Shown here one piece after another: positions 1 through 8,564 of a DNA stretch of 64,000 nucleotides (positions within the stretch are counted from its first letter, which is position 1; each line of letters opens with the position of its first letter). The DNA is from Pseudobacteriovorax sp. Lineage in GTDB: Bacteria > Bdellovibrionota_B > Oligoflexia > Oligoflexales > Oligoflexaceae. Location: positions 62,001 through 126,000 of the forward strand of contig JABSRP010000014.1 of assembly GCA_013215145.1 (NCBI GenBank). Direction: 5' to 3'. The notes below the pieces were generated by a model, which was not told the origin of the DNA, made no database searches, and saw only the letters and a program-made list of their open reading frames with translations. The position numbers and the translations under genes were made by a program.

Positions 1-2
1 GG

Positions 3-1628
3 GAAGGAGAGCCAGGTGACAAGAGGACTTTGACTTACCAGCAGCTTCTAAACGAAGTATGCAGATGCGCCAACGCTATGAAGTCTCTGGGAGTAAAAAA
101 GGGCGATCGTGTCACGATTTATCTTCCTCTGACCCCTGAGCTAAGCATTGCAACTTTGGCATGTGCAAGAATTGGAGCCATACACAGCGTCGTCTTTGCC
201 GGCTTTTCCAGCCACGCCTTAGCCGAACGCAACAACGACGCCGAATCTAAACTGATTATCACGGCGGATGGTGGCTGGCGAAAGGGCGCTATCACACCGC
301 TGAAGCAAAACGTCGACGAATGCCTCGCTGAGTCTCCAACGGTTGAAAACGTTATCGTTCTAAAAAGAACAGGACAAGACATCACTATGCAACCAGGACG
401 AGACCATTGGTGGCATGATGTTGTCGATAGTAAATCACATATTTGTGAAGCCTTACCGCTTGATAGTGAGCACCCATTATTCCTGCTTTATACCTCTGGC
501 AGCACCGGCAAACCAAAAGGGATTCTTCACACTACCGGTGGTTATTTACTAGGCGCCACACTCAGTACAAAATTTGTCTTCGATCTTAAAGAAAACGATG
601 TGTTCTGGTGCACAGCCGATGTCGGCTGGATTACTGGACACAGTTATCTCGTTTATGGCCCCCTATCAAACGGTGCCACCACCTTTATGTACGAAGGCGC
701 ACCCAATTTTCCCGATGCCGGTCGCTTTTGGAAAATGATCGAGACCTATCAGATCAATACATTTTATACCGCTCCCACGGCGATCCGCGCGTTTTTAAAA
801 GCGGGAAGCCAATGGCCCAACTCCTACGACCTATCATCCCTCAGATTATTAGGCACCGTTGGCGAACCGATAAATCCGGAAGCTTGGATGTGGTACCGCG
901 AAGTGATCGGAGGCAACCGTTGCCCCATCGTTGATACATGGTGGCAAACGGAAACGGGCAGTATCATGATCACACCACTACCGGGATCAACCCCTACGGT
1001 GCCTGGATCGGCCACGCTACCATTTTTTGGAGTCGTGCCAGAAATCGTTGATGCCAATGGCAAGCCTGTACCTGTAGGGTCAGGAGGATATCTTACTATC
1101 AAACAGCCTTGGCCCAGCATGCTTAGAACGATTCACGGAGATGATGAGAGGTACAAAAGGACCTACTGGTCCAAGTTTCCTGGCCGTTACTTCACTGGCG
1201 ACGGTGCTAGGATGGACAAAAATGGTTACTACTGGATCATGGGTCGTATTGATGATGTGATCAATGTTTCAGGTCACAGACTAAGTACCATGGAAGTCGA
1301 AAGCGCACTGGTAAGCCACCCCTCAGTCGCAGAGGCCGCTGTCGTAGGAATCCCTCATGAAATAAAGGGTGAGGCCATTGTCTGTTTCGTCTCTTTGGAC
1401 TCCTATGCAGAAAGGGATGAAGCCTTAGAAGATACTTTGAAATCTCATGTCACCGAACAAATTGGTGCCCTAGCGCGGCCTGAATCCATCCGAATCGCGG
1501 AAACCCTACCCAAAACTCGATCCGGAAAGATTATGCGTCGTTTGCTGCGTGATGTTGCCTCAGGCAGAGATTCTGGAGGAGACATATCAACCTTAGAGGA
1601 TACCCAGTCGCTGGAAAGTCTAAGATAA
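3..1628 (+). CDS. acs: Acetyl-CoA synthetase (AMP-forming), 5'-truncated by window edge
   Basis: Converts acetate, ATP and CoA to acetyl-CoA via an acetyl-adenylate in the cytoplasm. The frame is open to the window edge (542 residues seen of about 650 usual), so the start and the N-terminal roughly 100 residues lie outside; the TTG at 30 is not a start because the codons before it (EPGDKR) already match the family. Visible hallmarks are the AMP-binding P-loop [11 protein letters not shown], the core motif [10 protein letters not shown], the hinge region [13 protein letters not shown] and the C-terminal [11 protein letters not shown], which carries the lysine that is acetylated in regulated Acs enzymes. 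The family assignment is secure. A 10-bp hairpin follows the stop by a few bases. Confidence 0.95.
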   Translation, partial: EGEPGDKRTLTYQQLLNEVCRCANAMKSLGVKKGDRVTIYLPLTPELSIATLACARIGAIHSVVFAGFSSHALAERNNDAESKLIITADGGWRKGAITPLKQNVDECLAESPTVENVIVLKRTGQDITMQPGRDHWWHDVVDSKSHICEALPLDSEHPLFLLYTSGSTGKPKGILHTTGGYLLGATLSTKFVFDLKENDVFWCTADVGWITGHSYLVYGPLSNGATTFMYEGAPNFPDAGRFWKMIETYQINTFYTAPTAIRAFLKAGSQWPNSYDLSSLRLLGTVGEPINPEAWMWYREVIGGNRCPIVDTWWQTETGSIMITPLPGSTPTVPGSATLPFFGVVPEIVDANGKPVPVGSGGYLTIKQPWPSMLRTIHGDDERYKRTYWSKFPGRYFTGDGARMDKNGYYWIMGRIDDVINVSGHRLSTMEVESALVSHPSVAEAAVVGIPHEIKGEAIVCFVSLDSYAERDEALEDTLKSHVTEQIGALARPESIRIAETLPKTRSGKIMRRLLRDVASGRDSGGDISTLEDTQSLESLR

Positions 1629-1631
1629 AAA

Positions 1632-1655
1632 AATGGAACCCTGACGGGTTCCATT
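1632..1655. terminator. Hairpin after acs, possible terminator
   Basis: A perfect 10-bp stem (ATGGAACCC arm plus one flanking A-T pair) with a TGAC loop begins 4 nt after the acs stop. On the plus strand it is followed by TCTACAC rather than a T-run. On the minus strand it is followed by seven Ts, so it has textbook intrinsic-terminator form only for leftward transcription. It probably ends acs transcripts or protects their 3' end. Confidence 0.5.
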
Positions 1656-1868
1656 CTACACAGACTACTACCTAGAATGCTGATACTGGAGATTGTCTGC
1701 GTTCACTAGATTTAAACAGCCTCAAATTTATAGATTGACTGTCTAGCCAGTTTCTACTTTGGGCTAGGTATTTTGTCAATTGATTCTAATTTAACCTCCA
1801 ATACAATTTTTGCTTTTTTGCATAAAATTCATCACAAACCCGTAGGTATTCACAAAACTGACATATTC

Positions 1869-1898
1869 TTGGAATTTGTGCGGCTGTGCTGTCATAAT
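1869..1898 (+). promoter_or_regulatory. Candidate sigma-70 promoter for the PilZ-rlmD operon
   Basis: TTGGAA at 1869-1874 and CATAAT at 1893-1898 are separated by 18 nt and lie about 35 bases before the GTG start at 1934. The match is moderate and is read from sequence alone; it is the best placed pair in the gap. Confidence 0.35.
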
Positions 1899-1933
1899 AA
1901 AATATGGCCCATGAATTTTAAAAGGCAGCAGGC

Positions 1934-2689
1934 GTGTTTAAGGTTTTCCTCAAACGGCAAATTGTTAATGCGGACACCCCCGTCAGCCATGGCAGCCTAG
2001 TCAAAAAAAACAGACGGCAGTTCGATAGATTTGATGTTTCATCCCACTCACTTATCGCACTCAGTGACCAGGACATAGCACAAATCATCGATATTTCTGA
2101 AAAAGGCTTCTCCTGTCAGGTTCCAGAGAGAGCTTTTGAAAAATTCCTTGTGGGCGACATCTACGAAGCGCGCATCCGCTATCTAGGAGAGACCTTCGAC
2201 GTTACTATAAGGGTTGCTTGGAAACGCAGCCCTATGGTTGGATTTGTCCATAGTGATCTTACCGATACCTCTCAGGCTTTTTTTGATCGGATTCTTCACC
2301 CCCTTGCCCTGGCAAAGTCGCTGAAGCTGGTTGATGCAGAGTTCACAAAGCTCGAAGAAAAACACAAAACTTGGTATCACGGGGATGAATCCACAGACTT
2401 TACGGTGTGGCGAGATGAACGCCAGGACCCAATCGCCTTCCAACTGATATTCAATCAGCATTTCGTCGAATGGGATGAACACAGCGGATTTTCTACGGGA
2501 ATCACACAGAAAGAGTCTCAATTCGACGCTTTACTTGAGATCCCCAACAACGAAACACTCGTGAAACACGATCACATTTCTCAGACTTGCCTGCAGTTTG
2601 CTATCGACCTGTTGATGGCTTTAAATAACCATGATGCTAAGGATATATTACCAATCTTGACGGAGGAACTATGGCATTTCGAATCATAG
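1934..2689 (+). CDS. PilZ-domain protein (putative c-di-GMP receptor)
   Basis: 251 residues. The N-terminal third carries the two PilZ signatures: an RxxxR motif (R28-R32, in KNRRQFDR) and DISEKG (residues 53-58, the [D/N]xSxxG motif), the positions that bind cyclic di-GMP in this family. The following beta-rich segment to about residue 110 completes a PilZ fold. The remaining 140 residues are unrecognised and rich in acidic and aromatic residues; they may be the output or partner-binding part. The start is GTG with AAAGG upstream. Its last 19 nt overlap the next small gene, suggesting translational coupling. The target is unknown; c-di-GMP binding is inferred from the motifs. Confidence 0.8.
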   Translation: MFKVFLKRQIVNADTPVSHGSLVKKNRRQFDRFDVSSHSLIALSDQDIAQIIDISEKGFSCQVPERAFEKFLVGDIYEARIRYLGETFDVTIRVAWKRSPMVGFVHSDLTDTSQAFFDRILHPLALAKSLKLVDAEFTKLEEKHKTWYHGDESTDFTVWRDERQDPIAFQLIFNQHFVEWDEHSGFSTGITQKESQFDALLEIPNNETLVKHDHISQTCLQFAIDLLMALNNHDAKDILPILTEELWHFES

Positions 2690-2958
2690 AGAGACAGATG
2701 AAACGCGACCTCATGCATGAACAAAAGCGCCTCGCGATATTAAACCAAGAGGCGCAAAAATACGTCGGACTAAAATGGCAGAATCTCAATGCTGACCAAG
2801 AATTTCTCGAAAAACTTCAGGATATTAGGAATAAACTCGGCTCGAATGGCGAAGCCAAGCAGCTCGCAAAAGACCTGGAATCAAAGATCTCCGAAAAAGA
2901 TCCAACGGGGATTTACCACCAGAACCTCCTTGCTAGTGTTATTGTTGAACTCTTGTAA
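2671..2958 (+). CDS. Small protein of unknown function, coupled to the PilZ gene
   Basis: 95 residues, predicted largely helical, with charged heptad-like stretches and no signal peptide or membrane segment. The ATG lies inside the end of the PilZ gene and is preceded by a strong GGAGG six nt upstream, so this frame is very likely translated. I recognise no family. Its position between a PilZ protein and an rRNA methyltransferase operon suggests co-expression; a role as a partner of the PilZ protein is only a guess. Confidence 0.6.
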   Translation: MAFRIIERQMKRDLMHEQKRLAILNQEAQKYVGLKWQNLNADQEFLEKLQDIRNKLGSNGEAKQLAKDLESKISEKDPTGIYHQNLLASVIVELL

Positions 2959-3017
2959 TCCTATGACGGATTACCTATAACCAATGTTGAAGAGAAAAAC
3001 CAAGGGAGTCAGTAAAA

Positions 3018-3326
3018 ATGGCCAAGAAAGACAGAGAGTCCAACATCAGACAATTGATTTCCCTGCTCATGAAAAACTCAGAAAGCGTTGGCGTCGACTT
3101 TAAATTTGGTCGCGAGCTCGTCGGCAGCTTGGCTACTTGGGCTGGTAAGGGCAAAGACGAAATTGTCCAAATCATCTGTCGTGAAATAGGCGTTGCTACC
3201 GCTGCCGTCATGAAAGAGCCCATCTCACAAATGCTTAGTGGTAAAAAATTACAACTAACCCTAGAGTTGGTCCCAAAAGAATCAGTGAAAAAAGTCACTA
3301 AGACTAGAAAAAAAGCCAGCAAATGA
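3018..3326 (+). CDS. Small phasin-like or UbiK-like helical protein, tentative
   Basis: 102 residues with a basic C-terminal tail (VKKVTKTRKKASK). The middle (WAGKGKDEIVQIICREIG) followed by a hydrophobic helix and a short beta-like end (KLQLTLELVPK) resembles small proteins of delta-proteobacteria annotated as phasin-like or UbiK-like accessory factors, in which a K/G-K-E-E-V...REI segment precedes a short helix and an amphipathic strand. That resemblance is from memory and weak. GGGAG lies 9 nt before the ATG. The stop codon overlaps the next gene's ATG in an ATGA, so the pair is translationally coupled. Confidence 0.6.
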   Translation: MAKKDRESNIRQLISLLMKNSESVGVDFKFGRELVGSLATWAGKGKDEIVQIICREIGVATAAVMKEPISQMLSGKKLQLTLELVPKESVKKVTKTRKKASK

Positions 3327-4624
3327 AATCAAACCACAAGGCCACTACAAACAAGCCGACCACGACAAAAGTATTGAAAGTCACCGGCATGAGCTATGGC
3401 GGCCGCGGTGTAGCAAGAGACGGCGGTAAAGTCTACTTTGTCAGAGACGGATTGCCAGGTGATACCGTTAGAGCCGCCATTACCAAAGAAAAAAAGAGTT
3501 TTGGTGAAGGCTATGTAACAGCTATCACACAACCGAGTGCCCTTCGTAGCCCTTCTCCTTGCAGATTTTCCAAAGACTGCGGCGGCTGCCAATGGCTAGA
3601 AGCCCCTCTTGAACTTCAGGAAGCTTGGAAGAAGGACTTTATCATTACTGCCTTAAGAAAAGCTGATATCTCATGTCACAGCCTCGATGATTTTTTTAGC
3701 AGTCCCAAGTCGAATCACTACAGAAATCGTTCGCAGTTCAAACTATCTCTAAGGGGCAAAAAACTTACCATTGGATTTTTTAAGGAGAAGTCGAGAGATA
3801 TCGTATCTGTGGATACCTGCTTCATCGTTGACAAGAGTATCAATCAAGCCCTTCGCATTATAAAACAGCTGGAGTACCCGGAATCCATCGTGATTGAATC
3901 CGGCTCACTTGAAATCCAACATAGTCTTGATAATCAAATTATAATCAACCTAACGGTCAGCAAATTTGTCGAATCTAAAAACACATCCACATTCATCGAA
4001 ACCCTGCAAAAAGCTTTACCTATTGCCTTGGTTAGCTTCAATCATAGTCAGTCTGAGCCCAGTTTTATTTACGATAAACAAAATGAGTTTCAATACAAAA
4101 GCGCTCCAGGTCAATTCCAGCAGATCAATATTGCAGGCAACCACAAACTAAGGGATATCGTCAAAGAGCTCGTTAGCGAGATCAACCCAGGATTTATACT
4201 TGATCTTTTCTGCGGCAGCGGAAATCTTTGTCTACAACTAGCTGAGAACAACAGAGAGTTGCTAGGAGTAGAATTAAGCGAGTCGGCGATCGCTTTGGCA
4301 GATGAGAATGCTAAAATCAACCATGTTGATCGTATTGAGTTTGTCAGTAAAGACTCGCTCACCTTTCTAAAGAACTATAAATTACCTGATAAAAAATCTT
4401 TGGTCATCTGCGACCCTCCACGAGCAGGGCTACTAGATACAGCTCAACTATTACAGGAGCTGAAACCTCATGCTATCATTTACATCAGCTGCGATCCGAA
4501 CACCTTTGCCAGAGACGCTAAGGTGTTCGTAGACGGTGGGTACGTAATGAAACGCGTTTATGGATTCGATTTTTTTCCACATACCTATCACGTGGAAACC
4601 TGCGGGCTATTTGAATTGTCCTAG
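3323..4624 (+). CDS. rlmD: 23S rRNA (uracil-5-)-methyltransferase, TrmA/RlmD family
   Basis: 433 residues. It transfers methyl from S-adenosylmethionine to C5 of a uridine in 23S rRNA (U1939 in the E. coli RlmD case). Order of parts: an N-terminal TRAM-like RNA-binding domain (about residues 15-70), iron-sulfur cluster cysteines C80, C86, C89 and probably C166, then a Rossmann methyltransferase domain with the SAM motif LDLFCGSGN, the ICDPPRAGL motif and the catalytic-region YISCDPNTFARD. The four-cysteine cluster favours RlmD over TrmA, but RlmC-type specificity is not excluded. ATGA overlap with the preceding small gene. It converges with argH 24 nt downstream. Confidence 0.88.
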   Translation: MKSNHKATTNKPTTTKVLKVTGMSYGGRGVARDGGKVYFVRDGLPGDTVRAAITKEKKSFGEGYVTAITQPSALRSPSPCRFSKDCGGCQWLEAPLELQEAWKKDFIITALRKADISCHSLDDFFSSPKSNHYRNRSQFKLSLRGKKLTIGFFKEKSRDIVSVDTCFIVDKSINQALRIIKQLEYPESIVIESGSLEIQHSLDNQIIINLTVSKFVESKNTSTFIETLQKALPIALVSFNHSQSEPSFIYDKQNEFQYKSAPGQFQQINIAGNHKLRDIVKELVSEINPGFILDLFCGSGNLCLQLAENNRELLGVELSESAIALADENAKINHVDRIEFVSKDSLTFLKNYKLPDKKSLVICDPPRAGLLDTAQLLQELKPHAIIYISCDPNTFARDAKVFVDGGYVMKRVYGFDFFPHTYHVETCGLFELS

Positions 4625-4648
4625 CCTGGCTTGTACCAAACCGTCATC

Positions 4649-6049
4649 TCATCTCCAGGATTGCTCTACTGAGAACGTTTTCATACGGTCTTCAATAGCG
4701 GCGGCGACCTGCACTTGAGACGTACTACCAACCGTTTTCTTGCCATTGATCATAGATTCTATTGAGAGATACCCATACACATCCTCATCGATAGATTGAG
4801 AAAATTGCCTCATGACATCCAATGGTAAGTCCTCAATACCAACCTCAGCCTTCTGAGCAGCCTGGACGATTTGCCCCACGATATGATGAGATTCACGAAA
4901 AGGTGTTCCCCTAGCCACCAAATAATCGGCTAATTCAGTAGCATTGAGGAAGCCTTTTTTACAAGACTGCCTCATGGCATCCTCATTAACGGTTAGGGTA
5001 GATACCACTGTCTCCATAACGGTGAGACTTCCAAACAGGGTATCAAAACTATCGAATAAACCTTCTTTGTCTTCCTGGAGATCTTTATTGTAACTACTCG
5101 GCAAGCCTTTAACCACAGTTAGGATTCCCATCAGACTACCATAGACGCGACCAGTTTTTCCACGAATCAACTCTAAGGCGTCAGGGTTCTTCTTTTGAGG
5201 CATCAGCGACGATCCTGTCGCCACTTGGTCACTCATGCTAATAAACGAGTATTCTGACGAACAATAAATGATTAAATCTTCTGCCAAACGAGATAGATGA
5301 CTCATGATTATGCTCATACAACTAAGGCTTTCAATGACAAAATCCCTGTCGCACGTAGCATCAAGGCTATTCTTGCTCACTTCAGAAAAGCCTAACTCCG
5401 CAGCAATACTATCTCGGTCAATATTGTAATTGTTACCCGCAAGAGCACCTGATCCCAAAGGTAATACATTAAGACGAGCTCGACAATCGGCAATGCGAGT
5501 GGCATCACGCTCGAGCATCTCAAAATAAGACATAAGAAAATGCGACCAAGTGATGGCTTGCGCCTTTTGCAGATGAGTAAACCCAGGCATCACTACGTGC
5601 TGCTCACGATGGGCTCGATGGAGTATGGTTTTCTGCAAGTCTCTTACTTTACCGTGGACTACTTCCAAACCATTGCGGACGTAGAGTCGTAAATCTGTGG
5701 CTACCTGATCATTTCGACTTCGACCAGTATGGAGCTTTTTCGCTACATCCCCCACAGTTGAAAAAAGAAACGATTCGACGAATTCATGAACGTCTTCGTA
5801 CTTGCTAATCTCACTAAAAAAGAAATCTGGTGTATCCGAGAGCTTTTCCTTTAATTTATTCAAGCCATCCAGAAGGCTAGATTCTTCCAACTCATTAAGC
5901 ACGCCTGCTTTTTTGAGAGCATGAGCATAGGCTATACTCCCCTGGATATCATAGTCTAATAGAGCTTTATCAAAGCGAAAGGAATCGTTAAACACCTTGA
6001 AAAACTCATCTGGCCCTTCGGTAAACCTACCACCCCAGAGTTTTGACAT
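4649..6049 (-). CDS. argH: Argininosuccinate lyase
   Basis: 466 residues, the full family length. It cleaves argininosuccinate to arginine and fumarate, the last step of arginine synthesis. The fumarase/aspartase superfamily signature SSLMPQKKNPD lies at about residues 280-290 and TGRSRNDQ at 108-115. The ATG is preceded by AGGAG, which overlaps the argG stop codon region, so it is the third gene of an argR-argG-argH transcript. Expression is expected to follow ArgR, because candidate ARG boxes lie upstream of argR. Confidence 0.97.
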   Translation of the reverse strand: MSKLWGGRFTEGPDEFFKVFNDSFRFDKALLDYDIQGSIAYAHALKKAGVLNELEESSLLDGLNKLKEKLSDTPDFFFSEISKYEDVHEFVESFLFSTVGDVAKKLHTGRSRNDQVATDLRLYVRNGLEVVHGKVRDLQKTILHRAHREQHVVMPGFTHLQKAQAITWSHFLMSYFEMLERDATRIADCRARLNVLPLGSGALAGNNYNIDRDSIAAELGFSEVSKNSLDATCDRDFVIESLSCMSIIMSHLSRLAEDLIIYCSSEYSFISMSDQVATGSSLMPQKKNPDALELIRGKTGRVYGSLMGILTVVKGLPSSYNKDLQEDKEGLFDSFDTLFGSLTVMETVVSTLTVNEDAMRQSCKKGFLNATELADYLVARGTPFRESHHIVGQIVQAAQKAEVGIEDLPLDVMRQFSQSIDEDVYGYLSIESMINGKKTVGSTSQVQVAAAIEDRMKTFSVEQSWR

Positions 6050-6060
6050 AATAGATTCTC

Positions 6061-7263
6061 CTAGTTTTTTCCCAGTCTTAATCGCAGAGCATTCAGCTTT
6101 ATAAAGCCTTCAGCATCAGCCTGATTATACACTTCGTCCTTCTCAAAAGTTGCCAAAGCTTCCGAGTACAGAGATTCAGGTGACTGCCTTCCCAGGGTAA
6201 TAACATTACCTTTGTAAAGCTTTAAACGAACCTCACCGGTTACCGTTTGCTGAGTATCTTTGATCATATTGGATAGAGTTGTGAACTCAGGAGAAAACCA
6301 AAACCCATTGTAGATAAGCTCAGATATTTTCGTTCCAAGGGAATCGCGTAATTTCATCACCTCACGATCCATAGAGATTGTCTCCAAGGCTCGGTGAGCT
6401 TGGTGAAGTATCGTAAGACCAGGAGTTTCGTAAATACCTCGACTTTTCATACCTACAAATCGATTTTCGACAATATCAATCCGACCGATACCATGAATAC
6501 CACCAAGATGATTCACCTTATTTAGTAGATCTAAGGCAGACATTTTTTGCCCGTCAATAGATACTGGAATACCTTTTTCAAAACCAATGGTGATTTCGTC
6601 AGCAATATCTTCCGCATTTTCTATGGATCGTGTCGTCAAAAAGATATCTTCAGGGGGAGCTGCCCAAGGGTCTTCTAAAATTCCTCCTTCATAGCTAGTA
6701 TGCATAATATTTGCATCTATCGAATAAGGCTTTCCTTTAGTGGCGACGATAGGTATATCAAAAGATTTTGCGTAATCAATCAGATCCGTACGCCCCTGAA
6801 ACGCCCATTCTCGCCAAGGAGAAATGACTTTTACTTCGGGCATCAAAGAATAATAAGATAGTTCGAAACGAACCTGATCGTTGCCTTTACCTGTGGCTCC
6901 ATGACAGACAGCATCGGCCCCCTCTTTTTTCGCAATTTCGATCTGCTTTTTGGCTATGACCGGTCTAGCTACCGAGGTCCCGAGCAAATAATGCCCCTCG
7001 TAGACGGCAGAGGCTTGCAACGCTAGCCATACATAATCTTCGATAAACTCTTGCCGAAGATCTTCAATATAGATTTTCGAACAGCCGGTTGCTATCGCTT
7101 TTTCTTCTAAGCCTTCAAGTTCAGAGCCTTGACCGACATCTGCGGTGAAAGCAATGACTTCACAGCCATAGTTTTCTTTTAGCCACATGGCCATGACAGA
7201 CGTATCAAGTCCACCTGAATAAGCTAATACAACTTTTTTGATATCTGTTTGTTTCATATTCAT
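6061..7263 (-). CDS. argG: Argininosuccinate synthase
   Basis: 400 residues from the chosen start. It joins citrulline and aspartate with ATP. The N-type ATP pyrophosphatase P-loop [10 protein letters not shown] is at residues 14-23, and the segment [15 protein letters not shown] is also diagnostic. The longest frame starts at a TTG at 7278 inside the end of argR; I prefer the ATG at 7263, because GAGGG lies just before it (the ATG at 7257 is an alternative with the same Shine-Dalgarno). It is followed by argH after 11 nt. Confidence 0.96.
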   Translation of the reverse strand: MNMKQTDIKKVVLAYSGGLDTSVMAMWLKENYGCEVIAFTADVGQGSELEGLEEKAIATGCSKIYIEDLRQEFIEDYVWLALQASAVYEGHYLLGTSVARPVIAKKQIEIAKKEGADAVCHGATGKGNDQVRFELSYYSLMPEVKVISPWREWAFQGRTDLIDYAKSFDIPIVATKGKPYSIDANIMHTSYEGGILEDPWAAPPEDIFLTTRSIENAEDIADEITIGFEKGIPVSIDGQKMSALDLLNKVNHLGGIHGIGRIDIVENRFVGMKSRGIYETPGLTILHQAHRALETISMDREVMKLRDSLGTKISELIYNGFWFSPEFTTLSNMIKDTQQTVTGEVRLKLYKGNVITLGRQSPESLYSEALATFEKDEVYNQADAEGFIKLNALRLRLGKN

Positions 7264-7270
7264 AATGCCC

Positions 7271-7690
7271 TCAATCAAAGAGTGAAAATATTTTTTTCAA
7301 GACGCGCGACTGTACATTTCTATTGCTTACGGCGACAAAGATCGTATCATCTCCAGCGATAGTCCCCAGAATTCCAGGGATTTGAGTTTTGTCAATCAAC
7401 ACACCAGCTCGATTAGCATTTCCTGGACCCGTTTTTAGAATTATCAAATTGTCACCAGCAGCGATGGCATCCAATCGGTCAACCTTATTCGACTCTCCAG
7501 GGGCAATATTGGGACTTTTATAGCAGCCATCTACCTTAACAATCCCCAGTTTTTTCAAGTCTCGAGAAATCGAGGACTGGGTAGTTTCGAAGCCATTTTC
7601 AAGTAAACGATCCCTCAAGTCCTCTTGATTCCGGACCCTCTCTTTTCTTATAATAGCGGCTAAGGTTGTTAATCTATCTTTTTCATTCAT
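7271..7690 (-). CDS. argR: Arginine repressor
   Basis: 139 residues with the N-terminal winged helix ([14 protein letters not shown], then [16 protein letters not shown]) and the C-terminal arginine-binding hexamerisation domain with the segment [13 protein letters not shown]. With arginine bound, ArgR represses arginine synthesis genes. It is the first gene of the argR-argG-argH operon, an arrangement that would give both autoregulation and direct control of argG and argH. Repeated ATGCAT-centred elements lie 20-65 bases upstream of its start. Confidence 0.93.
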   Translation of the reverse strand: MNEKDRLTTLAAIIRKERVRNQEDLRDRLLENGFETTQSSISRDLKKLGIVKVDGCYKSPNIAPGESNKVDRLDAIAAGDNLIILKTGPGNANRAGVLIDKTQIPGILGTIAGDDTIFVAVSNRNVQSRVLKKIFSLFD

Positions 7691-7708
7691 TCTTTAAATA
7701 TCCAAATA

Positions 7709-7760
7709 TAATGCATAAACATATATATTATTCGCATAATAATTGATTAATGCATAAAAA
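7709..7760 (-). promoter_or_regulatory. Candidate ARG boxes upstream of argR
   Basis: Three related elements centred on ATGCAT (7711-7716), CGCAT (7733-7737) and ATGCAT (7750-7755), each flanked by AT-rich sequence, are spaced 21 and 18 bases apart. Known ARG boxes are AT-rich 18-bp palindromes that occur in pairs about 21 bp centre to centre, which fits. The region must also hold the argR promoter on the minus strand and abuts the DUF445 gene's upstream region on the plus strand. Assigned by position and pattern only. Confidence 0.5.
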
Positions 7761-7853
7761 GCAAGCCTAAACTTGTTATTCAAAAGTTTTCCTTGGATAC
7801 CCCATAGGCTTTGGTTAAACTCTTGGCACTCACAGCTTTGGAGACTTTGGTAA

Positions 7854-8561
7854 ATGAACAAGAGTATCGTCACAAATTTTACAGCCGGAAGCCTGACCGT
7901 TGTAGGTTTGTTGGTTCCAGAGACGAGTCCATACCTTAAAAATATTGGTTTTTTTGCATTGAGTGGGTCCATCACAAACTGGATCGCTATACATATGCTC
8001 TTTGAAAAAATACCTGGCTTTTATGGAAGTGGGATCATCCCCAATAAGTTTGAGGAGTTCAAGCTTGGCATCCGTAATCTCATGATGAATGAGTTTTTTA
8101 CTGCCGCTAACATAAAACGATTTTTCGAAGACTCGGGTAGCTCAAACCAAATTGAGCTCTCAGCCCTATCCGATGTGATCGACTACGAGATCTTGTTTGA
8201 AAAGCTCAAATCCGGAGTCCTAGCCTCACCTTTTGGAGCTATGGTACAAATGTTTGGGGGTCCAGAGACTCTTGACCAACTCAAAGAACCAGTCATGTCA
8301 AAAATGAAAGAGGCCATCAACGATATATTGGCTGATCCAGAAATGTCACATAGAATTCAGGAGAAACTTGCCGAAGCGATCCCAGTAGAGAATCTGTTAG
8401 AAAAGGTCGATCATATCGTTACAGCTCGATTAGATGAATTGACTCCCCAAATGGTAAAGGAGATCATTCAAACTATGATCAAAGAGCATCTAGGATGGTT
8501 AGTTGTATGGGGCGGTGTTTTTGGGGGCTTAATGGGATTCCTTGCGTCATTTTTTGGATAG
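7854..8561 (+). CDS. DUF445 family membrane protein
   Basis: 235 residues. The N-terminal segment with SGSITNWIAIHMLFEK matches the DUF445 (YheB/YjiN-like) signature of a glycine-rich helix followed by NW.A..MLF. A second hydrophobic helix, VVWGGVFGGLMGFLASFF, ends the protein, so both ends are probably in the membrane with a soluble helical middle. The function of the family is not established. GGAG lies about 10 nt before the ATG. It stands alone, divergent from argR and convergent with the CheX-like gene three bases downstream. Confidence 0.8.
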   Translation: MNKSIVTNFTAGSLTVVGLLVPETSPYLKNIGFFALSGSITNWIAIHMLFEKIPGFYGSGIIPNKFEEFKLGIRNLMMNEFFTAANIKRFFEDSGSSNQIELSALSDVIDYEILFEKLKSGVLASPFGAMVQMFGGPETLDQLKEPVMSKMKEAINDILADPEMSHRIQEKLAEAIPVENLLEKVDHIVTARLDELTPQMVKEIIQTMIKEHLGWLVVWGGVFGGLMGFLASFFG

Positions 8562-8564
8562 TGG

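Larger units (their letters stand above)
1629..1933. other. Longest gene-free gap in the window
   Basis: This 305-base stretch between acs and the PilZ gene is AT-rich and holds the acs 3' hairpin and a candidate promoter near its right end. An open frame at 1773-2000 runs into the PilZ gene in another frame and has no family resemblance or ribosome binding site. I see no tRNA, riboswitch or repeat in it. Confidence 0.6.

Noticed and set aside
1773-2000. Open frame of 75 codons before the PilZ gene
   Set aside because: It overlaps the PilZ start in another frame, has no Shine-Dalgarno sequence, and has odd composition.
7694-7975. 93-codon frame on the minus strand
   Set aside because: It covers the ARG-box region and the start of the DUF445 gene and has no recognisable family or start signal.
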